NCBI GenBank assembly: GCA_963816775.1
Contig: CAWFLX010000062.1
Span: 65,444-129,443, forward strand
Length of the DNA: 64,000 nucleotides
Direction of reading: 5' to 3'
Source: JAFAXD01 sp963816775
GTDB taxonomy: Bacteria; Pseudomonadota; Alphaproteobacteria; Rhizobiales; Xanthobacteraceae
Position 1 is the stretch's first letter. Every line of letters begins with the position of its first letter. The translations under genes were made by a program, and so were the position numbers. Below the pieces are notes generated by a model that saw only the letters and a list, made by a program, of their open reading frames with translations, was not told the DNA's origin and ran no database searches. Positions 44,048 to 52,008 of this stretch are shown here, in pieces.

Positions 44048-45487
44048 TCAACGGCCATCCGGCGTGCGCACGCCAACCCACACGTCACGAACCTGTTGGT
44101 AGTGGACCATCGGATCGTAGGTGTTCACCGCCAGTGTCAAGGTTGCGGCCGAGAGCCGTCCGGTGGCGGCCAGCAACGCAAAGGATGCCACCACGCGATC
44201 GCGCTGCGCCGTAACAAGCGCGGTGCGTGCGTTCAGCAATTCCTGGGTCGCGTTAAGAACGTCGAGCGTGGTGCGCTGCCCGACGCGCGCCTCTTCGCGC
44301 ACGCCGTTGAGCGCGGTTTCGGCGGCGAGCACCTGGGCTTGGGTCGCCAGAATCTGCGCCCTGGCGGCGTCGAGCTGGCCCCAGGCCTGCGTGGTTTGCT
44401 GCTGCACCGTGTCGCGCTGCGTATCCAGGTTGATACGGTTCTGGCCCAAAGTCTCTTTGGACTGGCGGATGGTCGCGTATTCGCTGCCGCCTTGATAAAA
44501 CGGGATCGTGACCGTGCCGAAGGCCTGCATCTGCAGCGACCGCAGCAACAGCGGAGTTGGGGGTGGTGAATAAGCCTGCGTCGCGGAGAGGGTCGCAACG
44601 ACGGTCGGGTAGAGCGCGCCCTCGTTGATCTTGACCTGCAACGCCGCCACGTCGACGCCCAGTGCGGCCGCCGTCACGTTCGGGTTTTCCTGCCGCGCGC
44701 GCCGGATCGCTTCGCCGAGGTTGCTCGGCGACTTGCTGTCGACCGGGGCACCCGGCGCCAGCTTGCCGGGCTCGATCCCGATCACCTGGCGGTAGACCGC
44801 CTTCGACGTGATGTATTGCAACTCGGCGGCCGCGAGCTGCGAGCGCCCCGCCGCAAGGCGCAATTCGGCCTGGGCAACGTCGGTCTTGGTGACTTCGCCG
44901 ACGTTGAAGCGATCGCGGCTTTGGCGCAACTGCTCTTGCAAAACGACGACGTTGCTCCTGTTGAGGTCGAGCAGCGCCGTGTCGCGCAAGAGGTTCATGT
45001 AGGCGGTGGCGGCCTGCAGCAGCAGATTGAGCTCGGTCAGGCGCAACGTCTCGCGCCCGGCGGAGACTTGGCTTTCCGCTTGCCGGGTTCGGTTCGCGGT
45101 CTGAAAGCCGTTGTAAAGGGTCTGCGTGGCGGTGACGTTGTAGGACTGGTTTGCGTAAATCCTCCAATTTCCGGGATAGAGGGGCTGGCCGTTCGGCGTC
45201 CCGGGAGCCCCCGCGGGCTCTGTCTTGGTGGTCTGGTACTGGTCGTTCGAACCTTCGACGATCGTCCCCTTCACGGTCGGCCGATATCCGGACAGAGCAA
45301 TCGGCACACCTTCGTCAGTGGCCCGCAGTGCGGCGCGCTGAGCATTGAGGGTGGGGTTGTTCACGTAGGCTTGGGCGAGCGCGCCCGGAAGCGTGTCGGC
45401 GAATGCGGTGGGCGAGTCCGCAAGCCCGCAAAGCGCGGCGGCAATCGCAAGCGCGACAGCACGGCGGCCCGGTTTGCTCTCGTTCAT
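44048..45487 (-). CDS. tolC: TolC-family outer-membrane efflux channel
   Basis: Outer-membrane factor of 479 residues with an N-terminal signal (VALAIAAALCGLADSPTAFA). Two OEP repeats form the barrel-tunnel: LPGALAQAYVNNPTLNAQRA and then SNLGEAIRRARQENPNVTAA. DVLNATQELLNARTALVTAQ is typical near the C-terminus. It can serve RND and ABC exporters, and is the only outer-membrane channel in the window for the RND pair at 28.7-33.1 kb. ATG 45487 is used. The 201-bp gap upstream shows nothing I can name. Confidence 0.94.
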   Translation of the reverse strand: MNESKPGRRAVALAIAAALCGLADSPTAFADTLPGALAQAYVNNPTLNAQRAALRATDEGVPIALSGYRPTVKGTIVEGSNDQYQTTKTEPAGAPGTPNGQPLYPGNWRIYANQSYNVTATQTLYNGFQTANRTRQAESQVSAGRETLRLTELNLLLQAATAYMNLLRDTALLDLNRSNVVVLQEQLRQSRDRFNVGEVTKTDVAQAELRLAAGRSQLAAAELQYITSKAVYRQVIGIEPGKLAPGAPVDSKSPSNLGEAIRRARQENPNVTAAALGVDVAALQVKINEGALYPTVVATLSATQAYSPPPTPLLLRSLQMQAFGTVTIPFYQGGSEYATIRQSKETLGQNRINLDTQRDTVQQQTTQAWGQLDAARAQILATQAQVLAAETALNGVREEARVGQRTTLDVLNATQELLNARTALVTAQRDRVVASFALLAATGRLSAATLTLAVNTYDPMVHYQQVRDVWVGVRTPDGR

Positions 45488-45688
45488 CCCCCACCACCCT
45501 CGAACGGCCTTGTGTTCGGAGCACCCTTGCGGGTCGCCGCGACACAATCCCCAATCCCCGCCTGAACATATCGGCCCTAAAGGAACTTTGGGAACCCTGA
45601 CGGCCGTTTGGCGGCATCGAAAGTTCCGACGTGGGTCCCGCGGGCCACACCTGCCCGATGGGCGCTACGTAAAAGCCCCGAATATGTC

Positions 45689-46342
45689 TTAAAAAACGAA
45701 CTCGGGCGGCCGCGCGAACCCCGGTAAGAGCGGCGCGGCAGCCTCCGTAATCGACCGGCCGCTGATTTCGCCGCGGATCGAGCAATAAATTCGCGCCTGG
45801 GTGGCCGGCCCTTCGCCTTCGATTCCCACGAGTTGCCCGCCATCCTTGAGCTGGGCGAACAGGGGTTCGGGGATGATCTCGGCCGCGCCGTTGAGAACGA
45901 TCGCGTCATAAGGTCCGGCCGCCGGCCAGCCGGTTTTCAGCAGGCCTTCCACCACTTCGACTTGTGGCGCGAGCTCACGCAGCACGCGGCGCGCGAAGGT
46001 GGCCAGATCCTTGTCCTCTTCCAGCGCCACCACCGAGCCCGCGAGCCGCGCCAGCAAGGCGGACGAATACCCGGTGCCGCAACCGACATCGAGCACGTGA
46101 TCGGTCGCGGTGATGTCGGCAGCCTGCAGCAGCCGCGCCAGTACCATCGGCTGGAGCAGGCAGCGGGAGCCGTCCGCGGTCAGCGGAAGATTGCGATCGA
46201 GATACGCGAGGGCGGCCTGCGCCGGGGGGACAAACCGTTCGCGCGGCACCTCGAGCATGGCCGCCAGCAGGTCCGGGTCGAAAACGTCGCGTGTGAGGAC
46301 CTGGCCATCGACCATCATGCGACGCGCCACCGCAAAATCCAT
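45689..46342 (-). CDS. PIMT-like methyltransferase (Pcm family)
   Basis: SAM-dependent methyltransferase-like protein of 217 residues related to protein-L-isoaspartate methyltransferase: MLEVPRERFVPPAQAALAYL, the SAM loop VLDVGCGTGYSSALLARL, and IVLNGAAEIIPEPLFAQLKD. It is clearly more divergent than the pcm product at 16098-16754. It is commonly next to tolC in this order, which suggests a role other than general isoaspartate repair, but none is established. Confidence 0.88.
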   Translation of the reverse strand: MDFAVARRMMVDGQVLTRDVFDPDLLAAMLEVPRERFVPPAQAALAYLDRNLPLTADGSRCLLQPMVLARLLQAADITATDHVLDVGCGTGYSSALLARLAGSVVALEEDKDLATFARRVLRELAPQVEVVEGLLKTGWPAAGPYDAIVLNGAAEIIPEPLFAQLKDGGQLVGIEGEGPATQARIYCSIRGEISGRSITEAAAPLLPGFARPPEFVF

Positions 46343-46494
46343 GATCGAAACCCCTCGCTCGTCCCGTAACGCGCCCCGGTTTTGCGGCAGGAACGCTCAA
46401 AACACAAGCCGATCGGATAAGCGTAACGCGGCGGACGACGCTACCAATGATCAGCTCGGGCGGTCGGCCATCGACGGTGAAATCGTCCGATCTT

Positions 46495-46531
46495 CATAGA
46501 TGCCATCTTCCCCCATAGATGCCATCTCCCC
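46495..46531. repeat. Short tandem direct repeat
   Basis: CATAGATGCCATCTTCCCC is followed at once by CATAGATGCCATCTCCCC, two near-identical 18-19 bp units in the 254-bp gap between the PIMT-like gene and the small protein. A role in transcription control is possible. The rest of the gap shows nothing I can name. Confidence 0.6.
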
Positions 46532-46596
46532 GCGCAATGTCGTCCATGGGATCGATGGCATGTGTCATGTCGGACTTGGCGTTCGGGACCGGGCCC

Positions 46597-46815
46597 TCAG
46601 GCGTCGTGCGCGCGCCGTGGCGAACCGATCCTCACAAGCGCGCCCCAGCTCGGGGGATCGCTGGCTGGGAAGGTCTCTTCCAGGCTCTCGTCGATATCGG
46701 CCTGCGTCACCTCGTCGTTCGCCCGCTCCGCCAGCGCGGCTTCAACGCGCTGCCGATGCTTGTGCTCCACGCTCCAGGCGTGTTCGCTGCGGCGCGAACG
46801 AGCCAAACCAGCCAT
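46597..46815 (-). CDS. Small conserved protein with FPASDPPSW motif
   Basis: Protein of 72 residues, highly charged, with ADIDESLEETFPASDPPSWG near the C-terminus. This FPASDPPS motif is recurrent in short uncharacterised proteobacterial proteins. There is no signal or membrane segment. No function is known. It lies upstream of tRNA-Cys on the opposite strand. Confidence 0.65.
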   Translation of the reverse strand: MAGLARSRRSEHAWSVEHKHRQRVEAALAERANDEVTQADIDESLEETFPASDPPSWGALVRIGSPRRAHDA

Positions 46816-46933
46816 GTGATGGATTCCTGTTTGCTACATGAGACAACGCTTTATGCGACCCCACGTTCCACGCGCGCGCCCTCCCCCGGCCGTTGACGCC
46901 CATCGCTTTGACCGATAGGGGTTCCCGATCAAG

Positions 46934-47007
46934 GGCCACGTGGCGGAGTGGTTACGCAGCGGTCTGCAAAACCGTTTACGCCGGTTCAATTCCGGCCGTG
47001 GCCTCCA
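46934..47007 (+). tRNA. tRNA-Cys (anticodon GCA)
   Basis: 74-nt cloverleaf. The acceptor arms GGCCACG and CGTGGCC pair fully, the discriminator is T and CCA is encoded. The anticodon loop is CTGCAAA with GCA at 46966-46968, and the T arm carries GGTTCAATTCC. Confidence 0.96.
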
Positions 47008-47066
47008 TTCCAAAGGGATTTCCGTCCGATCCGGTCCGCAACACCTTTGCTTGAGGGAGTAGATCC

Positions 47067-48077
47067 ATGCGCGCCTTTCAATTGCCGCAAGCAACCGGGA
47101 TCGACGCGCTGACCAAGGTCGACTTGCCGCAACCAAAGCCGGCCTATCGCCAGGTGCTGGTCAAGGTGTTGGCGTGCTCGCTCAATTTTCGCGATCTCGC
47201 GATCGTGACTGGCCGCTACCGCATGCCGTCCAAGCCAAATTTGGTGCCGCTGTCCGACGGCGCCGGCGAGGTGGTCGAGGTCGGCCCGGGCGTCACCCGC
47301 GTCAAGGTCGGCGACCGCGTTGCGGGCAATTTCTTTCAGCGTTGGCCGGGCGGCCAGGCGAGCGCGGACACGCAAGCCAGCGCACTTGGCGGCAGCATAG
47401 ACGGCATGTTGCGTGACCATGCCGTGCTGGAGGAGGAAGGCGTGGTGAAACTGCCGGCGCATCTCTCCTATCAGGAGGGCGCGTGCCTGCCGTGCGCGGG
47501 GGTGACCGCATGGAACGCGTTGGTGGAGCACGGCCGTCTCACCGCGGGACAGACCGTGCTGGTGCAAGGCACCGGCGGCGTCTCGATATTTGCGCTGCAG
47601 TTTTGCAAATTGTTCGGCGCCGAGGTGATTGCGACGTCATCGAGCGACGCCAAGCTCGAGCGCGCCAAGAAGCTCGGCGCGTCCCATGGCGTGAACTACA
47701 AGACGACGCCGGATTGGGACAAGGCCGCGGTCGAACTCACCGGCGGCATCGGCGTCGATCAGGTGGTCGAGGTCGGCGGCGCCGGAACGATCGCCAAATC
47801 GCTGGGCGCGCTGCGCTCGGGCGGCAAGGTCAGCATGATCGGCGTTTTGTCCGGCGCCGCCGACCTCAACCCGATGCTGATTCTGGGTAAGCGCGCCAAC
47901 GTGCAAGGCATCTCGGTTGGCTCGACGCAGATGTTCGAAGCGATGAACCGCGCCATTGCGGTCGGAAAAATGAAACCGGTGATCGACAAGGTGTTTGCGT
48001 TCGACGAGACACCAGCCGCGTTTCAGCATCTGCAATCGGCGCAGCATTTCGGAAAGGTCGTGATCGATCTCGCCTGA
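47067..48077 (+). CDS. Zinc-independent MDR-family NAD(P)-dependent oxidoreductase
   Basis: Medium-chain dehydrogenase/reductase of 336 residues. The N-terminal GroES-like part (LVKVLACSLNFRDLAIVTGR) lacks the zinc ligands of alcohol dehydrogenases, as in quinone oxidoreductases. The Rossmann part has VLVQGTGGVSIFALQFCKL, and TSSSDAKLERAKKLGA binds the cofactor. The C-terminus FGKVVIDLA is typical. It starts 60 bp after tRNA-Cys with a GAGGGAG ribosome site. The substrate is unknown. The 220 bp after it are AT-rich, with a repeated TGCTATGCA and a TATAAA, probably the promoter of the DUF1127 gene. Confidence 0.9.
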   Translation: MRAFQLPQATGIDALTKVDLPQPKPAYRQVLVKVLACSLNFRDLAIVTGRYRMPSKPNLVPLSDGAGEVVEVGPGVTRVKVGDRVAGNFFQRWPGGQASADTQASALGGSIDGMLRDHAVLEEEGVVKLPAHLSYQEGACLPCAGVTAWNALVEHGRLTAGQTVLVQGTGGVSIFALQFCKLFGAEVIATSSSDAKLERAKKLGASHGVNYKTTPDWDKAAVELTGGIGVDQVVEVGGAGTIAKSLGALRSGGKVSMIGVLSGAADLNPMLILGKRANVQGISVGSTQMFEAMNRAIAVGKMKPVIDKVFAFDETPAAFQHLQSAQHFGKVVIDLA

Positions 48078-48297
48078 ATGCGCGCGCCCGACGGTCGCCC
48101 GCGCTAGAGCTTCGGCCGACAGCGCCTCGCCCCTTGCCTTGTTGCGTCCCGCTTTGGCTTTTGTGCAGCCATGCTGCGCAACACGAACGCCAATTTGTGC
48201 TATGCAACACAGACTTATTGCTATGCAGCAACTTCATGTTACTGCAATATAAATCAGCCTATATGGAAGGAGAGCGTGGTGATTCGAGGAGCCCTTC

Positions 48298-48534
48298 ATG
48301 CCTTCCATTGCCTTGCAGTTTCCGTCCGGGCGCGGCACCCGGGGCGGCGGGTTTTTGCAGTTTGCCCGCCGCGCGGCTCGGCTTGCCGACCTGGTGGTGG
48401 CCGCGATCGCTGAAGCGCGCGAAAGCGCCGCGTCGTATCGCGAGCTTTCGCTGCTGTCGGATGCGGAGTTGCGCAAGCGCGGCCTGACGCGTGAGACCAT
48501 CGCCCGGTTTGCGGTTCTCGGGCGCGCGAACTAG
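48298..48534 (+). CDS. DUF1127-type small Arg-rich protein
   Basis: Protein of 78 residues. The C-terminal half SYRELSLLSDAELRKRGLTR matches the DUF1127 pattern (LSD.EL...GL.R) of short basic alphaproteobacterial proteins, some of which bind RNA or control phosphate and polysaccharide metabolism. GAGGAG lies 8 bp upstream of the ATG. It stands just upstream of tRNA-Asn. An AT-rich promoter-like region precedes it. Confidence 0.8.
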   Translation: MPSIALQFPSGRGTRGGGFLQFARRAARLADLVVAAIAEARESAASYRELSLLSDAELRKRGLTRETIARFAVLGRAN

Positions 48535-48618
48535 CCTGCTCTACGAAGCGCCCTGTGCGGAGCCACTTCGCGCTAGGCAAGCTGCCGGGCGTTTGTTATA
48601 GGCGCCGGTGGTGCGCGT

Positions 48619-48693
48619 TCCCCGGTAGCTCAGTGGTAGAGCAACCGGCTGTTAACCGGTTGGTCGCTGGTTCGAATCCGGCCCGGGGAGCCA
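48619..48693 (+). tRNA. tRNA-Asn (anticodon GTT)
   Basis: 75-nt cloverleaf. The acceptor arms TCCCCGG and CCGGGGA pair fully, the discriminator is G and CCA is encoded. The anticodon loop is CTGTTAA with GTT at 48651-48653, and the T arm has GGTTCGAATCC. It marks the border between core DNA and the accessory region. Confidence 0.97.
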
Positions 48694-48810
48694 ACCAAAA
48701 TCAAGGGTTTAGGTAAAAACCACCTAAGCCCTTTTTCTTTGAAGGTCGGCGTTTGGCAACAATCTTGGCAACAATTTGCAGATTTCGGCTCGTGGCAATA
48801 CGGTCGCCCC

Positions 48811-49623
48811 ATGCTCGCCGATGCGACCCGGGCGCCAACCGACCGCGCAATCGCGGTTGTCGATTCGTATGAGAGTCTGATCGCCGTCTGCCGCACACAG
48901 GTGCGGGCGCTCGGCATCAACTACGCAATCCTCGACGTGGCGGCCGGGTTCACCGATGGTTATGCGGCAAAGCTGCTCGGCCACAGCGAGTATTGCTCAA
49001 GCGGTGGCCGCCGCACCAAGCGACACTTTTCGCCGGAGTCGTTCGGCACCGGTAGCCTCCACCTAATGGGTCCCAACCGTCGAGCACAGGAACGGGAGCG
49101 CGCCGCAGCGCGGGCGGCGGCCGAGGCACGGCGCGTTGAGGCCGAGCACAAGGCAATCGCCGACGCGCAGAACATCGTGGCAATTTGGAACGCGCGCCAA
49201 GCCGGCGGACGTGAATTGTGGTTCTACCCAACGGTCGGCGCCGCCATCGCGGCGGGTGTCCCTTGGCTCACCTACTCATGCCCTGCGTGCCAACAGATCG
49301 GCGCAGTCGACCTGCGCACCCTCGACCGGCATCCCGGCGCATCGATTTCCAGCATCATCGTCGGTGTCGTGCCGGCGGTGCTCATCAAACGCGCCGTTCG
49401 CGAAACTCGAAATGTTGACGGCCGAGCGGCAATAATCACAGGTGCGGCAAAGCGTGGAATAGACGCCAAATACGCTCATGCACTATTGTGCGGTTTCTCC
49501 AATCGAGAGTTGGGTCCCGACCGCTACCCCCACCCCAAAGAACGTGTGGTCCCACCCCACGTTTTATGCGGTCGGGACCCTGCCTTCCCGCCCCAGCCCA
49601 ATAGATTTTTTGAATCGCATTGA
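48811..49623 (+). CDS. Composite ORF: HTH-like fragment fused in frame to a decayed four-Cys module
   Basis: Open frame of 270 codons. Residues 1-60 (AIAVVDSYESLIAVCRTQVR, LGINYAILDVAAGFTDGYAA, KLLG) resemble a family of short HTH-type proteins in Bradyrhizobium-like genomes, but the usual C-terminal segment is replaced. From residue 86 (MGPNRRAQERERAAA) the frame continues as copy A of the four-Cys family, then loses homology after a 2-bp deletion near 49354 and reads nonsense to 49623. The whole is probably an accidental fusion of two relics, not a functional protein. Confidence 0.45.
   Translation: MLADATRAPTDRAIAVVDSYESLIAVCRTQVRALGINYAILDVAAGFTDGYAAKLLGHSEYCSSGGRRTKRHFSPESFGTGSLHLMGPNRRAQERERAAARAAAEARRVEAEHKAIADAQNIVAIWNARQAGGRELWFYPTVGAAIAAGVPWLTYSCPACQQIGAVDLRTLDRHPGASISSIIVGVVPAVLIKRAVRETRNVDGRAAIITGAAKRGIDAKYAHALLCGFSNRELGPDRYPHPKERVVPPHVLCGRDPAFPPQPNRFFESH
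49066..49435 (+). pseudogene. Four-Cys family protein, copy A (frameshifted)
   Basis: MGPNRRAQERERAAARAAAE, then GAAIAAGVPWLTYSCPACQQ match the intact copy at 52009. After DLRTLDRHPGASISS, two bases are missing relative to that copy, so the second zinc pair (SCRRCSSNAPFAKLEMLTAE) is in another frame and ends at 49433-49435. Repaired length is 123 residues. No function is known; the CPAC...CRRC pattern suggests a zinc ribbon. Confidence 0.8.
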
Positions 49624-49841
49624 GGCATTTTAGGGCCGCCATCCCTCGCGCCGGAGTTCTTGGATTATCAATGTCGGAAACCCGACACAGGAACCTACTC
49701 AGGTATTCACGTCTTATGAGACTCGGGCACCCGACGGCATGAGCGTGGCCCGCTCTGCCGAGCCAATGACGGCCCCGGCCGGTGCCCTCCGCTGTGTTTC
49801 TGCCGGGGTCGTCGCTCTGTGTTGATCATGTGGAGCAGCAC
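49624..49841. other. Gene-free stretch before the 32-residue ORF
   Basis: I see no gene, RNA or repeat here that I can support. The base composition is mixed and no family relic could be recognised. Confidence 0.4.
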
Positions 49842-49940
49842 ATGGATCGGGGTGATTTTCCGTACTGCTTTTTGGTTGCGATGACCGTGATGACCATACT
49901 CTTTGGGTCCGCAGCTTTCGCCTTGGCTACATGGCATTAG
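49842..49940 (+). CDS. Small single-helix membrane protein (32 residues)
   Basis: The short ORF begins MDRGDFPYCFLVAMTVMTIL and ends ATWH. Residues 8-29 are hydrophobic, so it is probably a single membrane helix. GGAGC lies 7-11 bp upstream of the ATG. I recall similar very short proteins with an FPYC start in related genomes, but function is unknown. It is too short for most gene callers. Confidence 0.45.
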   Translation: MDRGDFPYCFLVAMTVMTILFGSAAFALATWH

Positions 49941-49965
49941 CGCGTGTTAACAGGCGATTCGCGTC

Positions 49966-50166
49966 TTAGTCGGCGGAGCGACCCGGCATTTTCGGGGGCT
50001 GGATTTGCTGCTGTTGTTGGGCCGGAGACCCGCCAACTTGGCCAGCCCGGTCAAAATAGTCCGCCGCGATTACCCGATACCGATCCGCATTACTCGGGTC
50101 GGTGCAGGCCTTGGCTAGAGCTAGGAAATACTGTGCGAGAAGTCTGTAGTCGCCTTGCGAGGGCAT
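49966..50166 (-). CDS. Small conserved hypothetical protein
   Basis: Protein of 66 residues: PSQGDYRLLAQYFLALAKAC, then ADRYRVIAADYFDRAGQVGG and a Gln-rich tail. The helical pattern resembles short Bradyrhizobium proteins in which two amphipathic helices contain A, L and W/Y at fixed spacing. ATG 50166 is preferred to a longer frame with a Gly-rich start. No function can be assigned. Confidence 0.5.
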   Translation of the reverse strand: MPSQGDYRLLAQYFLALAKACTDPSNADRYRVIAADYFDRAGQVGGSPAQQQQQIQPPKMPGRSAD

Positions 50167-50361
50167 GAGCCCCCCTCCCGGTCCGGGACTCAAGTCGCAT
50201 CAGGGAGAATCGTTCCACTCTAACGGGTCCGTTTTACCGCCGTCGCTCGCTTGGCCATCCGTAATTTTCCGTCATAGTGAGCAAAATTGGTCAGTCGCGA
50301 TTCGATTTTCGGAGCGCATTAGTCTTCGCGGGGGAATGCTTCCGACCAGCGGAGAATCCCA

Positions 50362-50526
50362 ACGCAAGATTTTATCGAACGCACAAACATTGCAAATTTT
50401 ACAGAACGTCTCAAAACCGAACCCGACGCAACCAAACGAACGCTTCTAATGACGCTCTTGGCCGAAGAAAAAGCCAAACAAACAAGTCATCTTACAAGCG
50501 AAGAATATCGACGCGCGTGCGCCTAG
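50362..50526 (+). pseudogene. Startless small protein of an alphaproteobacterial family
   Basis: The frame encodes QDFIERTNIANFTERLKTEP, then KRTLLMTLLAEEKAKQTSHL and ends TSEEYRRACA. The NIANFTERL...LLAEEKAK pattern is a recurrent short protein in this order. There is no ATG, GTG or TTG at the expected N-terminus; an ACG stands where ATG would be, and the frame closes with TAG shortly upstream. It is probably inactivated, or uses a rare start. Confidence 0.5.
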
Positions 50527-50739
50527 TCCGCCTACCACACATTTGGCATGTGGCTTTGACCCTTTGCGTTGGCGCTGCGGTGAGCCGCCCGACAAGTCGC
50601 GATCCATCGGGCCCGCTGGCACTGAAAGCCGTGACGCTGGCCAAGTTTTCGGCGCGGAAGCAATTGTCGGCCTTGGACTTGGTGTGTTTATCGCCTACAA
50701 GCACTATAGAAAACCCGACGAGCGATTTTTGTGGTACCG

Positions 50740-50940
50740 GCCGCTGCCAACTTTGAGGAATTGCTATCCCGACCAAATTTCTGTGGGTTGTTTTGGCTCA
50801 AGTATTTCCGGGGCGGCGTGGTTTGTGCGCTCATTTCCTTTTTGGGGCAATGCTGGGCACTTTGATAGCTTTTATGACCGGCGCGCTACCGGAACCCGGC
50901 GCCCCTATTTGCAGCATAATCGCCTTTCATAGTTGCTGAG
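50740..50940 (+). pseudogene. Decayed small membrane protein
   Basis: One frame reads FEELLSRPNFCGLFWLKYF, then RGGVVCALISFLG. A second frame continues AMLGTLIAFMTGALPEPGAP and ends HSC. A single-base indel in the T5G4 run near 50842-50850 would join them. The two parts together would make a small hydrophobic protein. No family was recognised. The stretch 50527-50739 shows nothing I can name. Confidence 0.3.
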
Positions 50941-50948
50941 TGCCCCGA

Positions 50949-51006
50949 TGACTCACCCGACGCCCCGTTCGCAAAACTTGAAATGCTGACGGCGGAACGG
51001 CCGTAG
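50949..51006 (+). pseudogene. Four-Cys family protein, relic B (3' end only)
   Basis: APFAKLEMLTAERP followed by a stop matches the C-terminal 14 codons of copies A and D. The second zinc pair and everything upstream is lost. Confidence 0.7.
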
Positions 51007-51069
51007 TCACTCGCGCCATATTCGCCTTGGCGCGCTATGCGGACTGACCGCACTTACGGGAGAAAAGCC

Positions 51070-51396
51070 ATGCCAAAAAGACCCGAGCCCTTCGGGCCAC
51101 GAGCAGAAAAGCTCGGCACATGCGTGTGCTGCGGTAAGCCGGGAAAACAATCAATCGTGCTGGCCGTCGGCCCCAATCACAAGCCGGTAGACATCGGTCG
51201 CTACTATATTCCGAACTACAACGTGCGACACTTCGTGGGAAAGGGACAAATGGACGTAACTAAGATCGTTCCGTTTTGTAGAACCTGTATGAGGACCGTC
51301 GAAGATAACTTGCGAGCGACGATTTTGTATTTACAGGCTGAGAATGGGCAGTTGGCGATTAAAGACGCCATCCCGGTCAGTTCAACCGTGATCTAA
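51070..51396 (+). CDS. Hypothetical protein with two CxxC-type pairs
   Basis: Protein of 108 residues. The N-terminal half has TCVCCGKPGKQS and the middle has PFCRTCMRTVEDN, two cysteine pairs about 60 residues apart, which suggests a zinc site. ATG 51070 has GGGAG upstream and is preferred to one 33 bp earlier. The C-terminal helix (NLRATILYLQAENGQLAIKD) looks amphipathic. The family is not recognised. Confidence 0.65.
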   Translation: MPKRPEPFGPRAEKLGTCVCCGKPGKQSIVLAVGPNHKPVDIGRYYIPNYNVRHFVGKGQMDVTKIVPFCRTCMRTVEDNLRATILYLQAENGQLAIKDAIPVSSTVI

Positions 51397-51570
51397 GGAT
51401 GCGCTGACCCTGCCCGCGCTCGACACTAGGCGCCGGGGGCCGTTTTGGCGGTAGGGCGTCGTCCCACTGTTGAGCGGACTCATCCTTGGTACGCATACGC
51501 AACACTCACTAGACGTGCTGAAATATAGTGCCTTTGTCACGCGATGTGAGTTCGGTTAGCCTCCCCGCTG

Positions 51571-51653
51571 TGGGTCGTCCTAACCGCCGAGCACAGGAAC
51601 GTCAGCGCGCCGCCGCACAGAAAAACTGTGGCGATCTGGAATGCCCGCTAGGC
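51571..51653 (+). pseudogene. Four-Cys family protein, relic C (internal deletion)
   Basis: The relic begins GRPNRRAQERQRAAAQ like the family N-terminus. The next 60 bp of the family are missing and the DNA resumes at the segment coding IVAIWNA, out of frame. The deletion joins two short CGCAGA-like sequences, as in slippage. The rest of the 316-bp gap 51397-51712 holds nothing else I recognise. Confidence 0.65.
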
Positions 51654-51712
51654 CGGTGGGTTACAGAGGGTATCAGACTGCGCAAGCAGCAATTCTCCCG
51701 AGAGGTCTCCCA

Positions 51713-51976
51713 ATGCGAACTTTATATGTCGCGGGTTTGATGGCCGGGATCGTCTTCACACTGGCTGCAAGTACACGGCCAAGTGCCGCCGTGATCATCT
51801 ATCCCTGGTGCGTCAACTCTGGCGGCGGGAAAGGTGCCGGCTCCCAAAGCTGCGGGTTCACATCGCGGGCGCAATGCGAGTTGACCCGCGCAGGCAATGG
51901 CGGCTTTTGCGTTCAGAATCCCTATTACGAGCCGTATCCACCGCCGCAGACGTATGCGCCGCCTATCCGGCGATGA
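51713..51976 (+). CDS. DUF3551-family secreted protein
   Basis: Exported protein of 87 residues. The signal is LYVAGLMAGIVFTLAASTRP and then SAA. The mature part has IIYPWCVNSGG, SQSCGFTSRAQCELTRAG and GGFCVQNPYYEPYPP, with four cysteines in the DUF3551 spacing. Such proteins are abundant in Bradyrhizobium and relatives; function is unknown. GAGAGG lies 8 bp upstream of the ATG. Confidence 0.8.
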   Translation: MRTLYVAGLMAGIVFTLAASTRPSAAVIIYPWCVNSGGGKGAGSQSCGFTSRAQCELTRAGNGGFCVQNPYYEPYPPPQTYAPPIRR

Positions 51977-52008
51977 GATGGGACCGACCATGCGGATGAC
52001 TTCCCGCG

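Noticed and set aside
47067..48077. Zinc-dependent alcohol dehydrogenase
   Set aside because: The catalytic and structural zinc cysteines are absent; a quinone-oxidoreductase-like MDR is a better call.
48630..48984. Minus-strand frames reading through tRNA-Asn (SPGRIRTSDQPVNSR)
   Set aside because: The peptide is only the reverse complement of the tRNA; such phrases are a known annotation artefact. No integrase signature precedes it.
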